From NCBI GenBank assembly GCA_001600635.1, contig BCKL01000003.1, positions 124,001 to 188,000 on the forward strand: DNA of 64,000 nucleotides, written 5' to 3'. Within the stretch, counting starts at the first letter, position 1, and each line of letters begins with the position of its first letter. Below the pieces are notes generated by a model. It ran no database searches and was not told the DNA's origin. It worked only from the letters and a program-made list of their open reading frames with translations. The position numbers were made by a program, and so were the translations under genes. Below are positions 1 through 11,298 of this stretch, piece by piece. This DNA comes from Leucosporidium creatinivorum. Taxonomy: Eukaryota; Basidiomycota; Microbotryomycetes; Leucosporidiales; Leucosporidiaceae.

Positions 1-945
1 TTGACTTCGCCGCCAAGGGAGAAGCGAGGGTGCGTGAAAGATTGCACGGCGGCTTGCGTGCGGAGGATGAGGACGACGTCGTAGACCTGGGAAGTGAGGT
101 GGAGAGCGTTAGGTGCGAGCTCGGCGATGAGAGAGGAAGGTCTTACGTCGACGCCGGCGAGGAAACCAAAGCCGACGGTATGAAGCAGGATACCGGAAGG
201 TGCGGACCATGCTGTTGGGAGTGAGCTGTCAGCCTCAGTCGGCTAGAACTGCGAGGAGCGAGACTCACAGCCATCGTTCAGCCTTGCGAGGACCACTCCA
301 CTGCCACCTGATCCACTAACGAGGAAGCCGGTACGAAGCACAGTGAAGATGGCGAGTCCTTGAGCGTGTTCGAGGGCCTGTAGAGTCGGAAGTCAGCTCC
401 CTGAGTCCGAGCTGAGAGGCTGGGGAGAGCTCACCGAAGGAGGGATCTTGCGCAGGACCTTCTGAGTCTTCTTGGCGTCTTCGATAGACTCTTCTGGTAG
501 ATCTGAAGCATCCACTGCAGCGCAGAAAGGACGTTAGCGCTGAATGCTCGTCTGCTGGAGGGAGGCGAAATGCGACGTGCTGGTGAAGGTGCGGAGGATC
601 CTCGCAGCTTTGGCTGATTCGATCTCGAGGGAAGTGGGGTAGAAGGCTGTTGAGAGTCAAGACCTATCAGCTAGAGCCCCGACTGCTGTACACCAAGCTC
701 AGCTCGCCTTCTGTGCCAACTTTGGCCGCTTGGGCGTTGGACCAAACTCCGACCTTGTCACTGAGCTTGTAAGCAGCATCCCAGGTAGTGGTAGTAGCTG
801 CTCTTGCTCTTGCCCAGAGGGACGAGGTGGGACGAGAGGGTGAGGGCGACGGAGACGAATGAGTAGCAGAGACGGTGCGCCGAGGAGGAGGAGGCGGGGG
901 CGATTTGGGTGGGAGAGGCAGCGGTGCTTCTGTAGGAGATGACAT
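1..945 (-). CDS. SYLF-domain (Ysc84/SH3YL1-like) protein, 5' part only
   Basis: Lipid- and actin-binding SYLF-domain protein of cortical actin patches and endocytosis (family knowledge). Exons on the minus strand: 945-708, 646-581, 514-435, 377-269, 211-147, 86-<1; the gene runs off the left edge, so I cannot say whether an SH3 domain follows. After a Pro/Ser-rich N-terminus come WDAAYKLSDKVG, FYPTSLEIESAKAARILRTF, QGLAIFTVLRTGFLVSGSG and SWSAPSGILLHTVGFGFLAG, the classical SYLF core. The ATG at 945 was chosen; one at 960 (MLEAR) is in frame and possible. Introns 1 (707-647) and 2 (580-515) need GC donors (gcgagc, gcacgt) to keep the family reading frame; the other three are GT-AG. Divergent from the kinesin gene. 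Confidence 0.88.
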
Positions 946-1652
946 CCTAGCCTCGAGCAACCAGAGCTGAAGCGGAGGGGGAGCGAGAAGGAGCTGTAGG
1001 GTGTTACTCGACGCTCAGCCTCACAAAGTGGTCAGAGGCAAGCCTCGTAGGGCAGCGTGTTCACGGACGGCTATCAACTCTAAGGGGTCGCACATCTGTA
1101 GTGCAATAGCTGCGAGGGCTAAGCTCAGATATAGCTGTTACTGTCTCTTGTCCCCGAGCAGCTCTCGAAACAGGCCGCCCAGGATGCGACTTTAGCGCCG
1201 AGGAGAGCTGTGCGAAGAGAGGTCGAGGAGAAGCGAGCCGGATGTGCTGCAGTTGAGAGTCGGCTTAGCCCAGCAGATATCGAAGCTAACTTTCAACCTC
1301 TGCTCTGCTACAGCCCTGCCGAGACTTTGGCCGGAGCATGACCCGTCGTCGAGCTCACTTTCGCTCCTTGCCCTCTGTCCATTCCTCGCTTCTGCTCTTC
1401 GACTCGCGGCTCGGCTCTACCACCTTACAGGGCGTCGCCACACTACAGGATTCGGTGTACTCCCTCTAACCGCACTCTCATCGCCTGCACCACATCAAGC
1501 GAGCGCTCCTACCTTCAACCAGAGTCATTCAACAAACAGCGCCGCCGCTGCTTCTTTCGGCCTCCCAACCTCCTTGTAAGCAGCTTGCGGGGGTCCGAAC
1601 ACTGCTATATAGGTCACTGATCAATCTCTGCTCCACAGCAATCGCCACCAGC
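946..1652. other. Divergent intergenic region, SYLF gene / kinesin-8
   Basis: About 700 bp between two divergent start codons. I see no gene. The right end carries a probable 5'UTR intron for the kinesin gene (donor gtaagc at 1576, acceptor cag ending at 1638); a TATATA word at 1606-1611 lies inside that intron, so it is not a convincing TATA box. The open frame at 1244-1579 does not splice in frame into the kinesin start. Confidence 0.5.
1576..1638 (+). other. Probable 5'UTR intron of the kinesin-8 gene
   Basis: Donor gtaagc, a tcactgat branch-like word, a pyrimidine stretch and a ccacag acceptor 14 bases before the ATG give a 63-nt intron of the size usual here. Splicing the upstream open frame across it meets a stop, so it would be non-coding leader. 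No transcript evidence is available to me. Confidence 0.45.
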
Positions 1653-4600
1653 ATGAATGACGGGAGCTCTTCAATCTCCGTTTGCGGTTCGTCCTCTCAG
1701 CGCCGCCTCAGCTCCCGGCACTGCTGACCTCTCTGCACCACAGTCCGCGTGAGGCCCTTCTCATCCAAAGAGCAACTCCAACTCTCCAACACGTATGGCG
1801 TCGGCCCTGTACTCTTCAACTCGGACGGTTCGGCGACCTCCACCCCTCAGCCAGCTCGTCCTGCACCAGTCAACAACAACTCGGGATGCATGCGCAAGGT
1901 GCTCAAGGTGCTCGACGAGCGCATTCTCGTCTTTGACCCTCCCGAGTCCAACGCCGTCGCCTCGTTCCAACCCAAGTCGGCGATGCCGATGATGGGCAAG
2001 AAGGTCAAGGACATTCGGTTCTGCTTTGATCGGGTATTCGACGATGATTGCGGTCAGGAGGAGGTATACGATGGTAGCGCGAAGGAGCTGGTCGGCCATG
2101 TAATGAATGGGTTCCACTCGACGGTCTTTGCCTACGGAGTAAGTTCCGCCGAGCTCCTCCATCTCTCTGCTAAGTCGAAGGCTGATGACCTCTCTCGCTC
2201 TACTACAGGCCACCGGATGCGGCAAGACGCACACCATCTCGGGAAGCGAGACTCAACCCGGCATCGTCTTCCTCATCATGAAGGACCTCTTCGCTCGCAT
2301 CACCGCCAAGAGCGAGGACACCGACTTCAGCCTCTCGGTCTCCTACCTCGAGATCTACAACGAAACGATCCGCGACCTCCTCGAGCCGGAGAAGGGCGCC
2401 CTACAGCTCCGCGAGAGTAACGGAACCGCTACGCCCGCCGGCCTCAGCACCAAGGAGCCCAAGGACGCCTTCGACGTCGTCGAGTGGATCACCCTGGGCA
2501 ACCAGAACCGCACCGTCAACGCCACCGAGGCCAACGCTACCTCCTCCCGCTCCCACGCCGTCCTCCGAGTCACCGTCACCCAAAAGCCCAAGGCCGGCGG
2601 CCTCACCGACACTCAGCAGTCGGCCACCCTCTCCGTCATTGACTTGGCCGGATCCGAGCGTGCCAGCGTCACCAAGAACAAGGGCGACCGCCTCATCGAA
2701 GGCGCCAACATCAACCGCTCCCTCCTCGCCCTCGGCAACTGCATCAACGCCCTCTGCGACCCTCGCAAGCGCGGCCACGTCCCCTACCGCGACTCCAAGC
2801 TCACTCGACTCCTCAAGCAATCCCTCGGCGGCAACTGCAAGACGGTCATGATCGTCTGCGTCAGTCCTTCGAGCGCTCACTACGACGAGACCCACAACAC
2901 CCTCCAGTACGCCAACCGAGCCAAGGAGATCAAGACCAAGGCGATTCGCAACGTCATCTCGGTCGACCGGCACGTCGCGCAGTACTGCCAGCAGATCATG
3001 CAGCAGGCCGAGCAGATCGAGTTGCTCAAAAAGCAGCTCGCCGAGAAGGGTTCGTCGGGCGGAGGAGGACTGGAGGAGCGCGATGAGGATGCGAGGGCAG
3101 TCAACGCGGCCAAGACCAAGATCCACTCGAGTTGGGATACGGGAAGGAATCGCCAGATCGACGTCGAGCGGGCTCAAGTCGAGAAGACCGCCGTCGATTC
3201 GGTCCTCGCCATCCTCCAGCAATGGAAAGCGACCGCCCTCTCCTCGGTCGACATCCCTTCCTCCCCCGGACTCTCCACCGCCGCCGCCGCTTCCACCCTC
3301 AACCTCGTCCGCGCCAACTGCGACTCCCTCATCTCCAACATGTCGGCCGCCTCGACTCGCCTTCGCTCCGAGATCCAAGCCGGCGCAGGGGCCATGGACA
3401 TGTACACCTCGATGGCGACGAGTCTCACCTCCTCGATGCGCTCCAGTCGACCCTTGGCGCTCCCGACGTTCCAACTCGAGCTCAAGGTGCTCGAGGGCAG
3501 GCTCGGAGCTGCTGTCGCCGAAGCAAGGGAGCAAGGGTTGCGCGAGGCGTCCAAGTGCCAGGCCAAGGTCATGCATGCGATGTGCGATGCGAGGGCCAAG
3601 GTTGGAGGCGCGATCGACGCTGCGAGAGAGGACGGAGGCGAGGCCGAGCGGGCGCTGGTTCGCCTCTCCCACGGCATCGACAGTGCCAACCGCGATGCTT
3701 TCCTCGCACTTGTCGCTGGAGGTGGATCGGCAGGAGGATCAGGAGGAACCAAGAGGGATTCGGGAACAAGGTCACCACTCGCCGACGACATGTGGACGAC
3801 CAAGAGCCCTCGAGCGGCGATGGGAGGAGTCGGATCCGCCCCTTCCGGTCAGCTCTCGGTCGGAGGTCAACCTCCTCGCCCTCCCGTCGTCTCCACTTTC
3901 GCTAGGAGGAGCCCTCGCAAGAGTGTCGCTTTCCAGTCGAGGAAGGTGGACACCTCGAGTGTCAAGTCGTCGCCCAAGAAGCGCAAGGAGGTGCAATGGC
4001 GTGACGAGACGGGCGATGGATGGGAGTTGGAGGACGTCAAGTGGAGGTCACCTTCGACGCCCGATGTGCCCGGCGCTGGCGCCTCATCTTCAGCCTCTCC
4101 TTCCTTCCCCGCCGTCACCGTCACCTCGGCTCCTTCACCCGCTCCCGTCTCGGCCATGTGGTCCTCGACTTCGACGCTCCAGCACGGCGCCACCGCCAGT
4201 GCAGCCGAGATGATGGCTCTCAAGGCTCGCTCTTCGTCGACCCTCGGCGCCCTCCGCACCAAGCCCGCCGCTTCTCGCCTCTCACCTCTTCCTCGCGTCT
4301 CAGAGGTCAACTCGGCCAACTTCTTCGCACGCGACTCGCCTACCTCCTCCATGCCTCCTCCTCCCGTCCCTTCCTCCTCTCGCACCCCGTTCTCCGACGT
4401 AGGCAACTCGTCCATCACTTCCACCGCCTCCTCCGACTCGTCCTTCTCGCACCACTCGACCTCCATGGCGCCCACCTCCTCGGGTCTCTTCGCTCCCATC
4501 GTCTCGGCCTCTTCCTCCGCATCCTGCGCCCCAACTCCCACCGCCGTTGCCGACACTCCCCGTCGAGCCGCCGCCGCTCGTCGTCGCATCTCCAACATCG

Positions 4601-5055
4601 GCCCCCTCCGCTCGACCAAATCGACTCGCCGAACCTCCTTCATCACGCCCCCAACTCCCGCCGGTTCCTCCTCCACTCTCCCAGGCGCAACTCGCAAGGC
4701 CGCTCGTCTCCCCGGTGGCGCCCCTTCGATCCCTCAAAGCGCGAGGAAGAGTCCTAGGAAGCTCATGAGCTCCTCGTCCGCGGGCGTGAGGAGGGCGAGC
4801 ATGATGGCGCCGACGCCGACCAGCTTCCCTGGCTTCGGGGCCAAGTCGGCAGCTAGGATCGCAGCGAGGAGGGAGAGTAGCATGGCTGCTATTGGTGGAA
4901 TGAGCGCTGGAGGATTGCTTGGAGGAGGAGGCGGAGGGAGGAACAGCACGGACGGGCTGCAGGCGGCGGGAGCGGCTCTGTTCTCAAGGACGAGGGACTC
5001 GCCCACTACCGCTGGAGGCAAGCCTACTCTCCCCCCTTCCACTCACTGGCGTTGA
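1653..5055 (+). CDS. KIP3: Kinesin-8 motor protein (Kip3-like)
   Basis: Plus-end-directed microtubule motor and depolymerase controlling spindle and cytoplasmic microtubule length (family role). Exons 1653-1686, 1744-2138, 2209-5055; 1091 aa. The N-terminal motor domain (about residues 1-390) shows VCVRVRP at the start, P-loop GATGCGKT (143-150), switch I NATSSRSH, switch II VIDLAGSERA and the HVPYRDSKLTRLLKQSLGG helix. FAYGATGCGKTHTISG is typical of kinesin-8. A short neck/coil (QQIMQQAEQIELLKKQLAEK) follows, then a long Ser/Pro/Arg-rich basic tail that ends at the TGA. The first intron splits the VRVRP motif, which fixes the start at 1653 rather than at any later Met. Intron 2 lies just before the P-loop. 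Confidence 0.95.
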
Positions 5056-6722
5056 GCCTTCCCGCTTCGGTCTCTCGTCTCGGCACCTCGCTGTTGCTCC
5101 ACTCGCACATTTCGTCTTTCTCTCGCCTACACCCCTCGTCGCACATCTTATTACACCCCCTCCCATCAGTACCCTCACACACCAGCCTTATCCTTCCCCT
5201 CGTTAGCTTAGCCCATGTGCAATTTTCCCTTGATTTCGTCTTCAACCGTCACGCCGAGCGCAGCTGAGGGAGTGTGATGAGAGTTGCATGAGGTGTCGAT
5301 GAGCTGCCGTCGAGGTGAGTTGTCTGTTTGCTGAACCGGCTGCACGAGCGAGTCATCACCTAGCGTGCGAAGGTGAGCTACCAGGCCTGCTCGGCGAAGG
5401 ATCCATGGGCGAGTGAAGGCGCCAGAGACTGAGTGCCAAGGTATGAGAAGATAGGATCTTGCCGCCGACTCTGAGTTCATTTCTGCACCTCCTGAGCTCA
5501 CTTCTGCTACCTCTAGACGATCAGCAGCCTCCGTTTCAGAAGGAAGAAATGCTCGGCGAGGGGAAATTATTCTTTTCAAGCGCGACAGAGTCCGTTTCTC
5601 GCACGACGGGCTACTGTGTAGTGTGCAGATCTGTGTTGCAGTGACAATATCCCCGACCTCGATGCCAAAACTGTACAGAATGTCGCGCTCCAACGGACAC
5701 AAGCCCGCAACCTGCTCAAAGAGCAGGCGCCTCAACAGGCTACAGGTCATGTCTTTTAAGAGGGCTGTATGGTCTCCAGCCGTACTCGTAAACTCTTCCT
5801 GCTCGCTACGCTTACAGGGGCGGTCGAGAGCTGTGAAAAAACTTGGTAGAAGCGGAACCTGGGTTCGCCGCCTTCGCGCTGGGTTGGCCATTGCCTCGAA
5901 AGGGGGCGAGCTCAGACTGGACTATAAAATTGCCTACCAGTAGGTCTTCGCACGGCTCTGGAGCCAGATTTGCACTGGATTCTTGCATTATGTAGCTTGA
6001 CCCGCTGTGGTCGAAAACCGAGGTGCTCCCCCTTTCGCGCCGAAGCTGCTCGGCGCACGCGAGGTCGACGTTGGCAACGTTGGAGCTCGTGGATGGAACA
6101 GTCGTTGCGACGAGATGAAAATGAAGAAGTGAGACGAAGCTGTAATGCTTCAGACATGACTGCCCTCCTGGACAAAGGAGCAGAGGCAGCTCGGCGCTCG
6201 ACTTTGAGGGAGGAAAGGAGCGCCGAGCTCCTGCTGGAGGGGACAGGCGCGGTAAGAGCATGGCAGAGCAGTAAGCTGATAACGGCAAGAGAACCCTGAG
6301 AGGACACAACTAAGCTCAATGAAGACAAGCGGAGAATGAGCTTGCGAGAAGCTCGCTTCCCTTTCTTCCTCGACGAAGCTCACGCTTTTGTTGGGTGATC
6401 AGCGCGTCTGGCAGAGCACAAGCTGGTAGTGACGCGAGTGCTTTACGTCCTACTATTCCTCGTTCTGCTTCCGAGCCCTCTGTCGACCTACAAACCGCCA
6501 TCGCCGAACTCTGGCTCACGGAAGCCCTCGGCGATCCCCCCACATAGCTCCGCCGCGCGCGACTCCAGTGCGTCTTTCTATCAGAGAAGAGCTTGATCAA
6601 GAGCACATGCTGAGCTCTGAACCGTTGCAGCTTTCACCCCTCTGTCGACCTACAGCAGCCGGCCCTTCTTTTCCCCCTCCTGCCGCGCTCAAGAGTACAG
6701 ACGAGCACCCACCTCCTCCCTC
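5056..6722. other. 1.67 kb intergenic region upstream of the FAR1-like gene
   Basis: No convincing gene. The longest open frame (minus strand, 5208-5891, 227 codons) has no recognisable motif or fitting splice signals. The region holds several copies of the CTCGGCG/CGCCGAG heptamer (for example 5554, 6049, 6190, 6221), a 7-bp-stem hairpin at 6037-6056, and a 17-bp direct repeat at 6476-6492 and 6638-6654. It probably contains the KIP3 3'UTR and the FAR1-like promoter. Confidence 0.5.
6476..6654. repeat. 17-bp direct repeat upstream of the FAR1-like gene
   Basis: CCCTCTGTCGACCTACA occurs exactly at 6476-6492 and 6638-6654, 162 bp apart, 69-247 bp upstream of the ATG. TCTGTCGACCTACAG recurs at 33971-33985. 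Function unknown; it could be a regulatory site or part of 5'UTR splice signals. Confidence 0.6.
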
Positions 6723-9700
6723 ATGTTCTCGCTCGGTCGCAGCCGCAAGACTTCAACACGGTCTCGAGGGGAAGGCAGCGACCAACTGAGCACTTATCCT
6801 CGCTCCCCGTCCTTACATTCGACTACATTACCTTCACCTCGCTCCTCTACCGGATTCAGCTACAGCCCGACACTTTCTCACGCTCAAGCCCCGAATATTG
6901 GTTGCACGGACAACGAGATGGCCCCGACTCGCTCTTTCCCTTCTTCCTCTTCCTCTTCCGCCTCTCAGCACTCGCATTCGCTGTATCCTTCCACACAGCC
7001 TCAGCCCCAGCCGCTACCACCTCCAGACCACCAGCACCAGCATCAGCACCCTTACGGCTCGCTCATGAGCGCCAGCGTCCGCCAAAGCGAGGAGGACGAG
7101 GAAGTCTGTCCCGTCTGCCTCTGCGAGCTCTCGTTGCGCCTGCAAGGCGAGCGACCTCATGTCGTACCCGTCTGCGGCCATCGTCTGCGTAGGTCTCTAC
7201 ATCCTCATCTCCCTCTGAGCTCGGCGCGCGCTTCAAGGACGCGAGCTCGCACCTCTTCCAACACTGACCTCGTGCTTTGCCCTTTGCCTTTATCGAATTG
7301 CACAGATCATGACTGCTTCGAGTGAGTTCTCGCATTAGACTACAGCTTGCAGCACGCGGGAGCTGACCTCGGTTGCTCGGCGCTTCCAACAGAGCGGTCT
7401 ACGGCGACGTCAACCGGGCTCGAATCAAGACTAGCTCGCTGGGGCTGTGTGGCGTGTGCAGGAGGGACATGAAGCTGGGCGATGGAGGGGATGGACCCGG
7501 CAAGAAGAACAGTACGCTCTCTCTCGGCGCCCTTGTCAAGGAGAAGGGGGAAGCTGACCGCCGGATTTGAACGCAGAGTTCGCCGCCCTCTCTGGACTAC
7601 CTCAGCCGGCGGAGAGCAGTATGCACAAGATGCGCTCGCTTACGAAGGGAACGCTCGCTGAAGGAGATCAAGCGCGCCACGATCCGACCGAGGACGACGA
7701 GCTCATCCAGCTCCCACCGCCGGGCTCGCTCCTCACGGCACACTACGGTGGGAGGGAGAGCACGAGCACGGGAAGCACGGGCAGCACCATCACGGGCAGG
7801 AGGAGCAGCGGAGGGACCATCCAAGGCTCCACGCATAGCGGTAGCCAACCAGGATCGCATGGCGGAGCCAGCTCGTTCGACATTGTCAAGCCCATCATCA
7901 CCGTTCGCGCCGAACATGGTCACGTCGAGCGGAGTAACGAGAAGGAGAAGAAGCAGCACATCACTTGTATGGTCACCATCGAGATGCCGAGCCGCTGGCC
8001 AACGCCGATGCCAGTCGTCGACGGCGCCTCCTCCATGCTCGACGACCGCGGTGGGCCCGACAGCTACGGCCGACGCCAGCAGCCACCCCTCTCGGTCAAG
8101 ACGACGAGCGAGTACAACTCTGGACGACCCTCCTCGCCCACTCCTTCCTCCGTCTACTCGGCGTACGCCTACGGTTCGACTTCCTCTCCTTCCGAGGCGC
8201 AAGCCGCCAACCCCTTCGCTGCAGTGGTCGAGGACCTTCAGTTGCGGATGGCCGACTGGAAGGGACATTCGCCCGACGAGTTTGGCGCCCTCAAACTGTA
8301 CGACTACATCAACGTTCGCAAGGACACGAACACTCGCGAGTTCCTCGTCTACGTCCGTCGTCTCAAATCGCTCCTCTCGCTCGCTCGACGCTGACCTTTA
8401 CTCCTCTACAGCTCTTCGACGAGGCCATCCTCTGCGTTACGGACGACAGGCGCAAAGGCATCGCCGGCAAGATCGCCGACGGTCTCTCGGGTGACCGCGA
8501 CAAGCTGCGCTTGAAGGGCCGAGTCTGTGCGTCGAGCGTCTCCTGTTATGTATTGAGATCCCGCTGACTGTCCCCTCCCTCGACAGACGTTCGCCACATC
8601 CGCACCGTCATCGACACCTCGAAAGGATCCGACCTCTCGCTGACCATCATGATGAGCGACGACGCCCTCGACGAGTTCGTCATGACCTTCAAGGAGCGCT
8701 CCAGCCTCGACATTTGGCGAGCGCAGATCGACCACCTCGTCGCACTTCACTCCAACCCTTCGCCGAGCTATGGCGCCGCCCCTTCTATCAGTCCTCGCTC
8801 TCGCGCCATGGCCCCTTCCAAGTCGAACGATTCGGTCGCAGGAAGCGACTACTCGGGAGCCAGCTCGGGCACCCACCTCTCGGGGTTCAGCGGCTACACT
8901 CGCACTACGAGCTCAACCGCTCCGCTCTCGTCCTCCGTCATCCACGAGGAGGAAGCTTCCGACTACTCGCGCGGGCACGGCAAGTACAACTCTGGCGGTC
9001 CCGAATCACCCTACAGCATCCCCTCTCCCGCTTCCCGCTACGCTCCTAACCCTTACGGCCCTCGCGACTTCACCCCCCTCGACCTGATGCTCATCCTCTC
9101 GGTCCCTCCTTCTTCCGGTCCTAACTCGCTCAAGCTCGGCATCATCAAGTCCTCGCTCGACTTTATCCTCCAAAACGTCGGCCCAAGAACGAGGGTCAGC
9201 ATTGTCACCTTCTCATCGGGCGAGGGACCGAGGGGAGTGCTCAGGAAGACTCCCTTCATCGCCATCGGCAAGGCTGAGGGGAGGAAGAGGTTGGAGGCGG
9301 TCGTCGGAGAGCTTGGAGCGGAGCAGGGCGATTGCTCGAGCTTGATCGAGCACAAGGAGGAGAGGGTCAACGTCGTGACGGCTTGCAATCTCGCCCTCGA
9401 CATCGTTCTTCAGAGGAAGGTGAGTCGCGTCGTTCGTCGACACTCACCCCTCACCCAACTCTGACTCTACTACCTCTGTACAGGCCAAGAGCGCCCTCAC
9501 CGGCATGATCCTCATGAACGACGGCCGAGACGGCGCTCAGAAGCAGCAGATGGACTTGGTCATGGCTCGCGCCGAGGCCGCCAAGTGAGTCACTGAGCAC
9601 GTCTCTGCACCATCTCCACCGCTGACCGCCGATCTCTGCAGCGTCCCCATTCACACCTTCGGCTGGGGCAAGTTCCACGACCCTTCCTCGCTTTGGCTCC

Positions 9701-10870
9701 TTTCCAACCACACTGGCGGCAGCTACATCTTCGTCAAGGACTTTCGTAAGAGTTACGACTGTCTGTCTGCCCGACCGAGCTCGCTAACAAGCCTGCACCC
9801 CATAGACGACCTTCGCGATGCTCTCGCTGGCTGCATCGGCGGCATCCTCTCCATCGCCACGACCAACACTCGTCTGCACATCTCGGTCCCCGAACGTCGC
9901 TGGTTCCGCATCCGCAAGGTCGCGGGTACGCCAGGCGCCATCGTCTCAACGGCAGGCTCGGACGTGGACATCGACATCGGCGAGCTCCGCTTCGGCGAGC
10001 GCAAGGACCTTCTCGTCGAAGTCGAGATGGGGTTCGCTGGCTATGGCGATAACTCGGGACAGAAGGAGAGGCATCACGACCAACCTGCGTTCAGCACGGC
10101 GACCGACGCCTTCTTCCTGTCGAAAGGATTGAGCGCGGCGAGTCTCGACGACTACAGCCCTTCCAACCTCTACGACGACGAGTACGACAGCATGCCAGAC
10201 GAGGTGCCTCTCTTTGAGGTGTGTAGATTAGTTCTAGCTGGTGCACGAACGCCGGGCTGACCCTCTGGCTCCCTCGCAGGTCAACGCCGCCTACCGCGAT
10301 CCCGCCGCTGGCAAGACCATCTCCCGCCTCAACCACTCGCCCTGCCTCCTCACCATTACCGTCATCCCTCCTTCGTCGAGCACCCACCGTAGCACACCGC
10401 CGACCTCCGCCCCCGAAATCGTTCGCCGTCGCATGGAGCTGCTCAGCTCGGACATGCTCTCCCGCGCCCTCCTCCTCATGACTCGCCGCAACGATTCGCA
10501 AGCCAAGCGACTACTCGAGGAGACCAAACGCATCATCTCCACCATAGCCGTCTCGCTCAACTCGTCGCCCTCGGCCGCGTCGGGCTCCCTCCACCCTCCT
10601 CGCTCCTCCTCTCGCCGAGGCTCCATCGCCAACACCCTCGCCCAGCGTACTCTGGAAGCCTGCGCCGAGGACGTCGGCAAAGTACTGGAGGGCTGTATCC
10701 ACCGCGACGAGTTTGATACGCACGTCAGGTACGCTGCAGCTCAGCAAGCGGTCGTCTTGAGGGATCAGAGGAGTTGGACCCCCAAGTCGGCCATCGAGAG
10801 GCTCTTCTGGACGGCGGACAATTCGCTTTGGATGGTTGCTCGGTCGCAGCAGTGGCTGGACTCGAGGTAG
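6723..10870 (+). CDS. FAR1: FAR1-like pheromone-pathway scaffold (RING-H2, PH, vWA)
   Basis: Ten exons (6723-7188, 7306-7321, 7393-7511, 7577-8352, 8412-8526, 8587-9419, 9484-9584, 9642-9745, 9806-10218, 10280-10870); 1177 aa. An RING-H2 at about 129-185 reads CPVC, then CGHRLHHDC (C-x-H-x2-H-x2-C), then CGVC. A PH domain lies at about 435-560 (KLYDYINVRKDTNTREFLVY onward) and a vWA domain at about 655-880 (FTPLDLMLILSV; MILMNDGRDG; NVPIHTFGWG). RING-PH-vWA is the architecture of fungal Far1/Ste5-type mating scaffolds that bind G-beta and the MAPK module, hence the name. The vWA lacks the DxSxS metal site (LSVPPSSG instead). Exon 2 is a 16-nt micro-exon that supplies the third and fourth zinc-ligand region. 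Another RING/vWA protein family is possible but less likely. Confidence 0.85.
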
Positions 10871-11298
10871 TTGCTCCTTGGTTTAGACTGGTGGTGCTCG
10901 TGGGGGAGAGAGGGTCGCCGAGAAGAGGGGGAAGGGCTTCGGATTTCGTCCTTTCTGTGCGCTTATTGCTTTTAGGTCTTCTTTGGTTTACCTTGTTACT
11001 AGTAATCCTATCTCAGACTCTTCTGTACATCTTCTGGTGCTTCGTCGAGAGCCCGGCGACGGCGACCTTCTGAGAGCGAACCCCCCACCTGACAGCTTGA
11101 CCTTCGACCACTCACTGCTCGCTGTTCAAAGTCACACCGCTCGCTCAAGCCTCATCACTCGCCGCCAGCTAGCCAACACCACACTTCTGTACTACAGCGC
11201 CTTCAGCTCGCTACAAATCAGCCTCTCGAGTCTCTCCACGCGGTTCTCGTCTTCCTACTTCGCCGACTACACCGAAGCACCAGCTCACTCCAATCACC
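10871..11298. other. Intergenic, FAR1-like / START gene
   Basis: Same-strand spacer of 428 bp, with a pyrimidine-rich leader before the START gene ATG. I see no gene or RNA. Confidence 0.5.

Noticed and set aside
1244-1579. 111-codon open frame upstream of KIP3
   Set aside because: It ends at a good intron donor but splices out of frame with the kinesin start; the kinesin N-terminus MNDGSSSISVCVRVRP is already complete.
1606-1611. TATATA word before the kinesin gene as a TATA box
   Set aside because: It lies inside the probable 5'UTR intron and only about 45 bp from the ATG.
2401-3672. 423-codon antisense open frame inside the kinesin gene
   Set aside because: It is the mirror of the high third-position GC of the motor-domain exon; the product is Gly/Leu/Val/Asp-rich low complexity.
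5208-5891. 227-codon open frame on the minus strand in the KIP3/FAR1 gap
   Set aside because: No recognisable motif, no coherent splice continuation and a composition unlike neighbouring coding sequence. Open frames of this length occur by chance in GC-rich DNA.
6172-6181. ACAAAGGA, near the basidiomycete pheromone response element ACAAAGGGA
   Set aside because: One base short of the known element, about 550 bp from the FAR1-like start and single-copy; too weak to claim regulation.
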